From Bacteroidota bacterium (GTDB lineage Bacteria; Bacteroidota; Ignavibacteria; Ignavibacteriales; Melioribacteraceae), in contig JAHJUE010000005.1 of NCBI GenBank assembly GCA_018829205.1, forward strand, positions 173,265-237,264: 64,000 nucleotides of DNA, written 5' to 3'. Below are positions 43,497-52,106 of this stretch, in pieces. The stretch's first letter is position 1, and every line of letters begins with the position of its first letter. Under the pieces are notes generated by a model, which ran no database searches, had not been told where the DNA came from, and saw only the letters and a program-made list of their open reading frames with translations. The translations under genes were made by a program, and so were the position numbers.

Positions 43497-44370
43497 ATTT
43501 TCGCAATACCGAGTTTGCCGCTTTAATATGTAAATCAGTTGTTCCGCAGCAGCCGCCAATAAAATTTACCCCTAATGAAATTGCACGCTGAGTAAATTTC
43601 ATAAACATTTCAGGTGATTCGTTATAAACAATATTTCCGTCAATAAATTCAGGCAAACCGGCATTCGGTTGAATAAGAATCGGCAGATCGCACACTTTTT
43701 TCATTTCTTCAGCCGCTAATAATATATCCGTTAATCCGTGTCCGCAATTACTCCCAACAAAATCAGCTCCGGATTCTTTTAATTTTAATATCGCATCTGA
43801 TGGTGATTCGCCGAATGATGTTCTTAATCCCAGCGCGCCGCTGTCGAAGGTTAAAGTTACACCTGTTATTTTTGAGCCCGCCTCTTTCGCTGCATTTAAC
43901 GCGATAAGAGCTTCATCTAAGGAGATCATAGTTTCAATTAATATTAAATCAACCCCGGCTTCCAGTAAAATTTCAATCTGTTCTTTATATGTATTAAACG
44001 CTTCCTCCGATGACAATTCTCCGTAGGGTTCAATTAAAACACCAAGAGGTCCAACCGAGCCGGCTACATAAGCTTTTCCTTTCGCGGCTTCTTTTGCAAT
44101 ACGAACGGCGGCAGTATTTATTTCTTTTACCTTATCTCCAAGTTCAGATAAATTAAGTCTTAATCTTGAGCCGCCGAAGGTGTTAGTTTCAATTATATTT
44201 GAACCGGCTTCAATATATTTTAAGTGTATCTCTTTTAATTTATCAGGATGATTTAAATTAATAAGTTCAGGCGGATCAACGTCGGGTAAGTTAAATTTCT
44301 GTATTGAGGTTCCCATCGCGCCGTCAAATAATAATATACCTTTTGATAAAAGTTCGTTTATTGTTAACAT
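43489..44370 (-). CDS. Homocysteine S-methyltransferase (MetH N-domain type)
   Basis: A 293-residue TIM-barrel enzyme that transfers a methyl group to homocysteine to give methionine. F-D-G-A-M-G-T-S-I-Q (15-24) starts the barrel. Zinc ligands C209 (S-N-C-G-H-G) and C274-C275 (G-G-C-C-G-T-T) are present. It corresponds to the first domain of cobalamin-dependent methionine synthase, without the folate, B12 or reactivation domains. It is the third gene of a corrinoid operon, 9 bp after the B12 protein, from which it probably takes its methyl group. Confidence 0.9.
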   Translation of the reverse strand: MLTINELLSKGILLFDGAMGTSIQKFNLPDVDPPELINLNHPDKLKEIHLKYIEAGSNIIETNTFGGSRLRLNLSELGDKVKEINTAAVRIAKEAAKGKAYVAGSVGPLGVLIEPYGELSSEEAFNTYKEQIEILLEAGVDLILIETMISLDEALIALNAAKEAGSKITGVTLTFDSGALGLRTSFGESPSDAILKLKESGADFVGSNCGHGLTDILLAAEEMKKVCDLPILIQPNAGLPEFIDGNIVYNESPEMFMKFTQRAISLGVNFIGGCCGTTDLHIKAANSVLRKSS

Positions 44371-44379
44371 TTTAGCGCC

Positions 44380-45021
44380 TCAATTTATATTTAAAATTTT
44401 ATCAACTAATTTTACGGCGTCATAAGAATTTCTTCCGAAACCGTCTGCCCCAATTTCATCGGCGAATCGCTGGTTTAAAGGTGCGCCGCCGATTATTATG
44501 GGCACCATTACATTCTTTTCTTTAAAAAATTCTATAACTGTTTTCATATATACCATTGTGGTTGTTAATAACGCCGACATTCCAACAATGTCAGTTTTGT
44601 GTTTTAAATACTCATCATAAAATTTTTCTGCGCTGCATCCAGTTCCAATATCAATCACTTCATAACCAGATCCCTGCAGCATAATAGCGACAAGGTTTTT
44701 TCCAATATCATGAACATCTCCTTTTACAGTGCCCAATAAAACTTTCCCTTTTGAAAGGGCATTGTCGCCGACTAAATAAGGTTCCAAGGCTTTCATCGAA
44801 AATTTCATTGCACGGGCTGAAATTAAAACTTGGGGAACAAATATCTGCTGGTCTCTAAATCGTTGTCCGACAATACCCATTCCTTTCATTAAGGCTTCAT
44901 CTAATATATTCTTCGGATCTATTCCCATTTCCAATAAATATTTTGTTGAGCTTTCGGCATCAAGATGCTTGCCTTCAATTATCATATTCGAGAGTTCTTC
45001 AAATTTTAATCCTATTTCCAT
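44380..45021 (-). CDS. Corrinoid (B12-binding) methyl carrier protein
   Basis: A 213-residue MtaC/MttC-type corrinoid protein. The helical N-terminal cap spans about 1-85. The Rossmann-like B12 domain has G-D102-V-H104-D-I-G107-K-N (cobalt ligand histidine), M-S-A-L-L-T-T-T and I-I-G-G-A-P-L-N. It shuttles a methyl group between two methyltransferases. Its start lies in the last 10 bp of the UroD-family gene, so translation is coupled. No reductive activator gene is seen in the window. Confidence 0.92.
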   Translation of the reverse strand: MEIGLKFEELSNMIIEGKHLDAESSTKYLLEMGIDPKNILDEALMKGMGIVGQRFRDQQIFVPQVLISARAMKFSMKALEPYLVGDNALSKGKVLLGTVKGDVHDIGKNLVAIMLQGSGYEVIDIGTGCSAEKFYDEYLKHKTDIVGMSALLTTTMVYMKTVIEFFKEKNVMVPIIIGGAPLNQRFADEIGADGFGRNSYDAVKLVDKILNIN

Positions 45022-46139
45022 AAATCAGCGACCTCTTTTAATAACAAAATATTTTCTTTTTTAACTTCCGGCGCAATTGAACATGCGGTACTTAAAATAA
45101 AACCGGGTTTTGAATTGCCTATTTTTATTCTTTCGGTTAAATCATTAATTATTTCTTCTTTTGTACCGTTTAATAATATGTTTACCGAGTCAATATTTCC
45201 TTTAATAAATCCTTTGTCAGAAATTCTTTCTACGGCATCTTTTAATTCAACGTTTCCCAAAGGGAAAGGATCGAGGCATTCGATTCCGCTCATCCCCGAT
45301 TGAAACATTAATTCAAGTCTATCTCCAATTGCTCCGCATGTATGAATATAAACATGTTTGTTTTCTTTTCTAATCGCCTCAACAATAATTTTTTCATAAG
45401 GAAGAACAAATTCTTGATAATCATCGGGAGAAATAAATCCGGCACCGGCAAACGGGGAAGATATTTTAATTGCGTCAATGCCTGTAGCACACATTTCAAC
45501 AGCAAGTTCTTTTATTAAATTTGAATAATGATTTAATATCATTTTACATTTATCGGGATCATCCAACAATGCAATTAAAGCGTTTTCGGCTCCTAACAAA
45601 TCTATCAAATAATCGAAAGGAGAAGTTACTTCACCGTGAACGGAATATTCAATACCGGCCTTTTCGATAATGCTTTCAATTACACCGAATTTATTCTGCA
45701 AATCAATTTTGAAATGCAAATCCTGTGATACGGGTATGTAATCTAGAATATTCGGAAGGTTCTCTAATGCTATTTCATTCAACAATGGGATTTTTTTTTC
45801 TTGGGCAAATGTATATTGCGGAAGATCGTTAAACGGGAAAAATATTTTATCTCCGTTTATTAATTCCGCGTATTCACCTTCCTTCTCACTTCTTAAGTTT
45901 TTTATTTGATCTTTCCAGTTCGGACTATGTCCGTGAAGGCTAATTAATATCCCGTCAAAATTATACATTTCTCTTAATTTTAATAATCCTTCCGCGAAAA
46001 TATCTTTATCAAACCAGAAGCTGCAAGGGGAAAACCCAGTCTGGATAAGCATATGACCGATACTCATCTGGCACATAACGGGAGTTTTATCAACCGGTTT
46101 TAAATCCATTGCGGCTTTAATTCTTTCTTTTGAATTCAT
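45012..46139 (-). CDS. UroD-family corrinoid methyltransferase (MtaA/CmuA-like)
   Basis: A 375-residue member of the uroporphyrinogen decarboxylase superfamily. Instead of heme-pathway residues it has the methyltransferase zinc set: H266-T-C268-G with C353 in S-T-A-C-S. Relatives move methyl groups between a substrate or cofactor and a corrinoid protein. Overlap with the corrinoid gene makes that partnership almost certain. The methyl donor is unknown. It is the first gene of the operon and divergent from the dioxygenase gene, with a palindrome between them. Confidence 0.88.
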   Translation of the reverse strand: MNSKERIKAAMDLKPVDKTPVMCQMSIGHMLIQTGFSPCSFWFDKDIFAEGLLKLREMYNFDGILISLHGHSPNWKDQIKNLRSEKEGEYAELINGDKIFFPFNDLPQYTFAQEKKIPLLNEIALENLPNILDYIPVSQDLHFKIDLQNKFGVIESIIEKAGIEYSVHGEVTSPFDYLIDLLGAENALIALLDDPDKCKMILNHYSNLIKELAVEMCATGIDAIKISSPFAGAGFISPDDYQEFVLPYEKIIVEAIRKENKHVYIHTCGAIGDRLELMFQSGMSGIECLDPFPLGNVELKDAVERISDKGFIKGNIDSVNILLNGTKEEIINDLTERIKIGNSKPGFILSTACSIAPEVKKENILLLKEVADLWK

Positions 46140-46215
46140 TGTTTTACTTTTTTTAGTAAATATTAATTTGCAAAATATTAAAAGTTATTGATTAAAAAAG
46201 TTGTTTTATTTTTTT

Positions 46216-46231
46216 TATAACATACGTTATA
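46216..46231. promoter_or_regulatory. 16-bp palindrome between divergent methyltransferase and dioxygenase genes
   Basis: TATAAC-ATAC-GTTATA has perfect 6-bp arms around a 4-bp centre. It sits 77 bp from the methyltransferase start and 71 bp from the dioxygenase start, about midway. A shared operator for both directions is plausible. Confidence 0.45.
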
Positions 46232-46301
46232 TCTTTTGAATGAAATAAATATTTTATATCTTCGACGCAATTGATTTATAAAATACTTAAAGAGGTAAAA
46301 A

Positions 46302-47129
46302 ATGAGCGATCAAAATCCGATACTTTTCGAGAAAACTCCCGAATCAATTTTGGAATTTTACAACACACCGTATAAATTAAATGATGTGCAGATAATTGAG
46401 TATCAGAAAAACGGATTTATAAAACTACCTAATGTTCTGGAAGGGGAAGCGCTTAATTATTCAAGAAAAATTATTACAGCGGCTGTTAATGCAAGAACAG
46501 GTCATGATAAAAGAACTTTGAATGAAAAATCGCAGTATGAACAATCATTTAAGCAATGCGGTTATTTATGCTGGGATTACCCCGCAGTTAAGGATTATGT
46601 TTTCGGTAAAAGGTTTGCCGGTATTGCCCGCGATTTAATGAAGGTAAACGGTGTGCGTTTGTGGCATGACCAGGCTTTGTATAAAGAACCCGGCGGAAGA
46701 TTAACTGATTGTCATCAGGATGAAAGTTACTGGCCGATAAATAGTGAAAATACTATTACTATGTGGATGGCATTGGTTGATGTACCCGAAGTAAAAGGGT
46801 GTATGCGATTTATTCCTAATACTCATAAAATTGGTGTAAGAGAATATGTTGATATATTTAATAATCCCCATATGCCTGAAACTATGGAATATCAGATTAG
46901 AACCGTTGTGCCGCTTAGAGCAGGCGATGTAACTTTTCATTCAGGTTTAACATTCCACGAAGCTAATCCAAATAAAACAGATGAAATGCGGGAAGCAATG
47001 ACTGTTATATATTTTGAAGACGGGGCTGTTTATAGCGACGAAGATGCAAGATCCAAAGATCATAAATCGTGCTGGGGATTAAAACCAGGTGATATAATTG
47101 ATACTCAATATACGCCCAAATTAATCTGA
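46302..47129 (+). CDS. Phytanoyl-CoA dioxygenase-family protein
   Basis: A 275-residue Fe(II)/2-oxoglutarate oxygenase. H138-Q-D140 and H219 (F-H-E-A-N-P-N) form the metal triad, and R230 fits the 2-oxoglutarate-binding arginine. An R-L-W-H-D-Q-A-L-Y segment precedes them. The family hydroxylates many small molecules and the substrate here is unknown. It is divergent from the corrinoid operon and convergent with the symporter gene, so it might act on the compound those genes handle. Confidence 0.88.
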   Translation: MSDQNPILFEKTPESILEFYNTPYKLNDVQIIEYQKNGFIKLPNVLEGEALNYSRKIITAAVNARTGHDKRTLNEKSQYEQSFKQCGYLCWDYPAVKDYVFGKRFAGIARDLMKVNGVRLWHDQALYKEPGGRLTDCHQDESYWPINSENTITMWMALVDVPEVKGCMRFIPNTHKIGVREYVDIFNNPHMPETMEYQIRTVVPLRAGDVTFHSGLTFHEANPNKTDEMREAMTVIYFEDGAVYSDEDARSKDHKSCWGLKPGDIIDTQYTPKLI

Positions 47130-47148
47130 ATATTTTTATTTCATGAAA

Positions 47149-47202
47149 GCGTTTTCTTGGTAAGTACAATTTTATTATTAAATAATGTTACCAAGAAAAC
47201 GC
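47149..47202. repeat. 15-bp perfect inverted repeat with 24-nt loop
   Basis: GCGTTTTCTTGGTAA (47149-47163) is repeated inverted at 47188-47202. It lies in the 86-bp gap between the convergent dioxygenase and symporter genes, but the loop is long and no T-run follows, so it is not a typical terminator. Confidence 0.7.
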
Positions 47203-47215
47203 GAAGTTTAAATAC

Positions 47216-49060
47216 CTACTTATTTAATTTACCCCAAAGTTTAAATAGTATTACGGATGAAATTAATGTTACAAATGTTAAAACAGCTGCCGGCACATAA
47301 TTAGAATAGAGCCAGAATCCGGTAGCCATTAATAAACCGTACACCGCGATACATCCGACAAACATGCTTAATATTCCTAACGGTAATTCGGATTTTTTTT
47401 GTTCATCGGTAAAAGTAATACCTTGTTTTTCGGCGCTTGTTATAATTTTACTCCAGCCGGGTCCGCCCGGATATACAAGTTTATAAAAACTAATTAATGT
47501 TTTTTCATCGGCGGGTTTGGTTAAAAATGTTACTATTATCCAAGAAAATGTAGTAACCGCTACTCCGATTACAAGTTCCTCATATGTTTTTAACGGATTT
47601 ACTCTGGCAATTGCTTCCGCCTTTTCCAAGCCTCCGCTTATAAGAATATTGATTTGTGAATTATCATAATTGTGCAAAATTAAAAAGAATATTGCCATAA
47701 AAAAAGAAACTACCATTCCTGTCAACTCGCTGTAAACATTTATTCTCCACCAGAACCATCTTAAAATAAATAATAGTCCGGTGCCTGCGCCAATCTGAAG
47801 CAATACATTAAAAGCCTGCAGAGCGCTTTCGAGATATAAAGCTAAAGAGCTTGCTATTACCATCATAACTACCGTTGATAATCTGCCTATTAATACAAGT
47901 TCTTTTTCGCTGGCTCCCGGTTTTAAAAATCTTTTATAAAAATCATTTACAATGTATGAGGAACCCCAATTTAAGCTTGTTGACATTGTTGACATATATG
48001 CGGCAATTAAAGATGCTACCACCAGTCCTAAAATTCCGGAAGGCAAATGAGTAAGCATTGCGGGGTAGGCCAAATCGTGTCCAATTATAGAAGGGTCAAC
48101 ATGCGGAAATGCTTCTTTGATTTGCTCAAGCCCCGGGAAAACAACAATTGAAGCAAGCGAAACAATTATCCATGGCCATGGTCTTAATGCATAATGAGCG
48201 AAGTTAAAAAACAATGTGGCTCCCATCGCGTGTTTTTCGTTTTTAGCGGCGAGCATTCTTTGTGCAATATAACCTCCGCCACCCGGTTCCGAACCCGGAT
48301 ACCATACACTCCACCATTGAACAGCTATTGGAATAATAAATACAAACATTGCGAATTCCCAATTTGAAAAATCGGGAATTAATGAAAGTTTGTTTTTAAT
48401 TTCAGGATGACTTAATAAATTTGCTAGTCCGCCAATTTCAGGCAAATTAACCGCAACATACGCCGCGGCAATTGAACCAATCATGGCAAGTATAAATAAA
48501 ATAAAATCTGTTAGAAGAACGCCAAGTAATCCGCCAAGAGAACTATATACAACAGTAACGCCTCCGGCAATGAAAATAACCTGAAGAGGGGAGAGATTTA
48601 ATAAAATTGATCCGACCTTAATTGCGGCCAATGTAACTGAAGCCATAATCGCGATGTTAAAAAATAGTCCGAGATAAATTGCTCTAAAGCCCCTTAAAAA
48701 TGCTGCCGGCCTTCCGCTGTATCTTATTTCATAAAACTCGATATCAGTCATTACATTTGAACGGCGCCATAACTTAGCATATACAAATACGGTAAGCATT
48801 CCTGTTAATAGAAACGCCCACCAGACCCAGTTGCCGGCAATGCCGTTTTGTCTTACTATATCCGCGACCAGATTCGGAGTATCAATTGAAAAAGTTGTAG
48901 CAACCATTGAAAAGCCCAGAAGATACCAAGGCATATTTCTTCCTGAAAGGAAGTATTGAGTTGAATCTTTGCCAGACCTTTTCGAAGCCCAGAGTCCAAT
49001 TAATATTGAAAGAACAAAAAAACTTATAACGATTATCCAATCCAGAGTATTTAAGAGCAT
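47216..49060 (-). CDS. Sodium:solute symporter (SSS family)
   Basis: A 614-residue inner-membrane transporter with about 14 transmembrane helices. I choose the ATG at 49060, preceded by GAGG at 6 bp, over a TTG at 49072. S-G-R-N-M-P-W-Y-L-L-G, G-S-E-P-G-G-G-G-Y-I-A-Q and A-A-Y-M-S-T-M-S-T-S-L-N-W are SSS-type features, the last near the sodium site. The substrate is probably a sugar, polyol or organic acid. It follows the amidotransferase-like gene by 45 bp, so the two probably form one operon. Confidence 0.9.
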   Translation of the reverse strand: MLLNTLDWIIVISFFVLSILIGLWASKRSGKDSTQYFLSGRNMPWYLLGFSMVATTFSIDTPNLVADIVRQNGIAGNWVWWAFLLTGMLTVFVYAKLWRRSNVMTDIEFYEIRYSGRPAAFLRGFRAIYLGLFFNIAIMASVTLAAIKVGSILLNLSPLQVIFIAGGVTVVYSSLGGLLGVLLTDFILFILAMIGSIAAAYVAVNLPEIGGLANLLSHPEIKNKLSLIPDFSNWEFAMFVFIIPIAVQWWSVWYPGSEPGGGGYIAQRMLAAKNEKHAMGATLFFNFAHYALRPWPWIIVSLASIVVFPGLEQIKEAFPHVDPSIIGHDLAYPAMLTHLPSGILGLVVASLIAAYMSTMSTSLNWGSSYIVNDFYKRFLKPGASEKELVLIGRLSTVVMMVIASSLALYLESALQAFNVLLQIGAGTGLLFILRWFWWRINVYSELTGMVVSFFMAIFFLILHNYDNSQINILISGGLEKAEAIARVNPLKTYEELVIGVAVTTFSWIIVTFLTKPADEKTLISFYKLVYPGGPGWSKIITSAEKQGITFTDEQKKSELPLGILSMFVGCIAVYGLLMATGFWLYSNYVPAAVLTFVTLISSVILFKLWGKLNK

Positions 49061-49105
49061 ATGATTCCTCAATTGATAACAAAAGCATTCGGTAATTGAA
49101 TATAA

Positions 49106-49891
49106 TTATATATTTGAAAACAACTGCCGCCAAAATTTATTATACTCATTCCATTTCATAAAATTAATTCCCCAATGCGGGCTTGCGCCGGTCATCCAAG
49201 CGCTTACTTTCCCTTTGCCGTATTCTCTTACTGCAAGAAGCGGATGCCAGGCATCTTCATTTCTAATTTCAACAAGAACTTTGGAATCATCTCTTCTTTT
49301 AACTTCGTTAAATCCGAGTAGCGGCGGAATTGACGACCAATCAATTCCTTTTACAATCGGGTCATCCGGGAAATTGCATTTAACTTCATAACCGTCGGTT
49401 GATTCAATAAGATCATCGTATTCTAGGCATTCAACCGGAAAAATACTATGCATCCTGCTTCTGCGCCATCCGCCTTTACCAAGCTCTCCGGTAAAACTAT
49501 ACCATCCGCCATTCATATGAAAATGTCCGCCGTTATAAACCCAGCTTTTAATTAATTCAAATCTGTCGGGAAATGTTAAAGGTTTATCACCCCATTTAGA
49601 ACGTGTGAAAAAATCGGGATGAAGCATTAGGCATTTAGTTTCAACGTCGCCTAAAATAATTGTTGTAGCCCATTCAAGTCTTTCGTTAAATGACTCGGGC
49701 GACATATTATACAGATCCCAAGAGGGTTCACTTTTAACTTCTGCCCCTTCAATTTGATTTAATGCATCTACCAATGGCTTTGCATAATTTAATATTTCAA
49801 CACCTTTACTGGGTCCCTGAAACGGTGACTCAACATATCTTTGTCCGGTGTGAACGCACCAATTTCCCGCATGCCAAATTTTTAATCCCAT
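49106..49891 (-). CDS. Glutamine amidotransferase-like protein (DUF1355/GATase1-like)
   Basis: A 261-residue protein with a class I amidotransferase/ThuA-like fold. I choose the ATG at 49891 because GGAGAAAG precedes it; the ATG at 49903 lacks a ribosome site. I-W-H-A-G-N-W-C-V-H-T-G at the start, N-G-G-H-F-H-M-N-G-G-W and M-T-G-A-S-P-H-W-G-I near the end are distinctive. A classical G-x-C-x-G nucleophile is not seen, so glutaminase activity is doubtful. A sugar-related role is suggested only by the symporter partner. Confidence 0.75.
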   Translation of the reverse strand: MGLKIWHAGNWCVHTGQRYVESPFQGPSKGVEILNYAKPLVDALNQIEGAEVKSEPSWDLYNMSPESFNERLEWATTIILGDVETKCLMLHPDFFTRSKWGDKPLTFPDRFELIKSWVYNGGHFHMNGGWYSFTGELGKGGWRRSRMHSIFPVECLEYDDLIESTDGYEVKCNFPDDPIVKGIDWSSIPPLLGFNEVKRRDDSKVLVEIRNEDAWHPLLAVREYGKGKVSAWMTGASPHWGINFMKWNEYNKFWRQLFSNI

Positions 49892-50002
49892 AACTTTCTC
49901 CATTTAAGAATTTTTTTTCAAAAAATTAAAAAATAAAATAATCCTCGCTTTGTATAATAGCAAGTTTAAGAAAGCAACAAGTATATTTGATATTGGGGTT
50001 GA

Positions 50003-50014
50003 CTATTATAATAG
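50003..50014. promoter_or_regulatory. 12-bp palindrome in divergent gap
   Basis: CTATTATAATAG is perfectly palindromic and sits inside TTGACTATTATAATAGG, about 110 bp upstream of the amidotransferase-like gene. The 351-bp gap 49892-50242 between divergent genes is otherwise AT-rich without an ORF. This palindrome is its only clear structure. Confidence 0.35.
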
Positions 50015-50242
50015 GACGCTCTATTTTAATAATTAAATTCAAATATTAAAGGCAATTGAACTTGTGAGATAAGTAGAATAATAAAAGTATTTAATAAATT
50101 AATTACGGATCATTCAGTAACATAAATCAGAAATAATTTTTATAAAAATAGTAATTTCAAAATTTTTATTAATATAATTTTCATTTTATACTATCGGTTT
50201 CAATATCTAAATTAACTGAAATTAATTTTTACCGGAGACACA

Positions 50243-50608
50243 ATGCATATTATAAGAAATGATGTCACCAATAATAGATGTTATGTAACTTTAAGCGGAG
50301 TAATCTCATACAATGAAGCTGAGGAAATAAAAGAAAAGATAATTAAAGAAACGGAAATGCTGAAACCGGGTTTTGATATAATAAACAATATTTCCAAATA
50401 TATACAGGGTGATGAAAGCGGTGCAAGTATATTACAGGAAATTGTAAATCATCTTATTGATAAAAAAGTAAATAGAATTATAAGAGTGGTGGGCACTTCA
50501 AAAACCGGACTTATTCAATTTGCAAAATTTACTCCCCAGGACAAGAACTTAAATATTCATTATTTCCCAACAATGGAAGATGCCGCAAAATTTTTGGAAA
50601 ATAATTAA
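50243..50608 (+). CDS. STAS/SpoIIAA-like small protein
   Basis: A 121-residue cytoplasmic protein with an alternating strand-helix pattern that resembles SpoIIAA-like/STAS domains: an N-terminal V-T-L-S-G-V-I-S strand, F-D-I-I-N-N-I-S-K (where the regulatory serine strand would be) and I-R-V-V-G-T-S-K-T. No kinase or anti-sigma partner is adjacent. Its role is unknown. Confidence 0.6.
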   Translation: MHIIRNDVTNNRCYVTLSGVISYNEAEEIKEKIIKETEMLKPGFDIINNISKYIQGDESGASILQEIVNHLIDKKVNRIIRVVGTSKTGLIQFAKFTPQDKNLNIHYFPTMEDAAKFLENN

Positions 50609-50802
50609 TCCGAATACATAAAAATAATTATACCAAATTTGATTTTATTTAACAGCTATTTTATACCTATCTCTGCAACGTCTTATTCCCAATTTTTTAT
50701 AACAATGTTTATCAATCAAATATCGGAGAGGTAGCTTTATAAATAATAATTATTATATTTGCGGACAATGGTCAAAATCAAAAACTAATTAATGTGACGT
50801 TA

Positions 50803-52101
50803 ATGTACTCATCCCTTAAAATTATTAACGCTAATGTCGTTACTCCAAATGGACTGTTAATAGGAGAAGTATTTATAAAAGATGGTATTATTGAGAAAAT
50901 ATCTGATAAGGTCAAACATCCAAGTACAGATAATATTATTGATGCTAAAGGAAGATACCTATTGCCGGGATTTATAGATATTCATACCAACGGAAGTGCG
51001 GGATTCGATTGTACGTACGGTGTCTATGACACATTAAATAATACTTTTGATTTTGATGAAAACGAATATATAACGGGCTTAAACAAAGCCGTAAAAAGTT
51101 ATATTGATGCCGGCTGCACCAAGGTCATTCTTTCCACAATATCAGCTCCTTTTGAACAAATACTGCAAGTAATAAATTTTATTAAAAACTATAAGAAAAA
51201 AGAAACTCTCATTAACAATGTGATTTTCGGATTAATGATTGAAGGATCGTTTATAAAGGAGACGGCCAATGCGGGGGCACATAATCCGGATTATTTTCAA
51301 TGTCCTGAAGAAAAAATATTATCTGAACTTTTGACAGGTAACGAGGAAATAATTAAAATAGTTAATATTCCTCCAGAGTGGGGTGAAAATTCAATTAATT
51401 CTTATAAAATAATAAATGAAAAAAAAATAATTGCAGCCGCCGGGCATACATGTGCGTCTGCATATGAAATAAACAAAGCGGTAACATATGGTCTTTCTCT
51501 AGCAATTCATTTGTTCAACGGTCCTTCATATTCATCCTATAAACCATTTGAAGGTGGTGGGGCTATTGAGGCATTTTTAAAAGCTGAAAATGTTTTTGTG
51601 GAAATTATTGCCGACGGACTTCATGTTGACAAATCATATTTTTTAGATGCTTTAAAAAGAAAAGGTAATGAAAAAGTTATTGCTATTACCGATAATATGT
51701 TTGTTACCGGTTCAGGGATTAAAAGTGAATTCAGGATGGGTGAAAAACTAGGGGTTGTCAGCGATGACTTTAAATATCTTTATATTAAAGAAAAACCTAA
51801 TGCGCTTTTCGGAAGTAATTTAAAAATGAACGAAGCTTTTGTAAATTTACTTAACTGGTTAACTTCTGATACTCAGGGTGTATGGAATAAAATTCACAAA
51901 GCAAATAAATTTGAAGAAGCATTAATGCTTACTTCAAAATTGTGTTCCGGCAACCCGGCTGATTTATTAAAAATTTCCGATTCATACGGATCAGTTGCCG
52001 AAGGAATGCATGCCGATTTAATATTAGCTGATATTAAATATGATAAATTTTACACAATGGAAATAAACAAAGTAATTCTTAACGGAAATATTATAAACTA
52101 A
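50803..52101 (+). CDS. NagA-like amidohydrolase (N-acetylglucosamine-6-phosphate deacetylase)
   Basis: A 432-residue TIM-barrel amidohydrolase; I prefer the ATG at 50803 over a GTG at 50794. P-G-F-I-D-I-H-T-N-G-S-A-G (54-66), G-H-T-C-A-S, A-I-H-L-F-N-G-P, A-D-G-L-H-V-D and T-D-N-M match NagA positions. The first metal motif is H-T-N instead of H-x-H, as in several NagA proteins that use a single metal. Deacetylation of an amino sugar phosphate is likely, but the partner genes nagB and nagE are not present. It is 5 bp before a Gfo/Idh gene. Confidence 0.8.
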   Translation: MYSSLKIINANVVTPNGLLIGEVFIKDGIIEKISDKVKHPSTDNIIDAKGRYLLPGFIDIHTNGSAGFDCTYGVYDTLNNTFDFDENEYITGLNKAVKSYIDAGCTKVILSTISAPFEQILQVINFIKNYKKKETLINNVIFGLMIEGSFIKETANAGAHNPDYFQCPEEKILSELLTGNEEIIKIVNIPPEWGENSINSYKIINEKKIIAAAGHTCASAYEINKAVTYGLSLAIHLFNGPSYSSYKPFEGGGAIEAFLKAENVFVEIIADGLHVDKSYFLDALKRKGNEKVIAITDNMFVTGSGIKSEFRMGEKLGVVSDDFKYLYIKEKPNALFGSNLKMNEAFVNLLNWLTSDTQGVWNKIHKANKFEEALMLTSKLCSGNPADLLKISDSYGSVAEGMHADLILADIKYDKFYTMEINKVILNGNIIN

Positions 52102-52106
52102 ATTTT

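Noticed and set aside
47149..47202. Inverted repeat as the end of an insertion sequence
   Set aside because: There is no transposase gene, no second distant copy in the window and no target duplication visible.
49980..49996. Third copy of the GntR-LacI operator (AGTATA-TTTGA-TATTGG)
   Set aside because: Only the left arm matches; the right arm shares just TAT, so chance is likely in AT-rich DNA.
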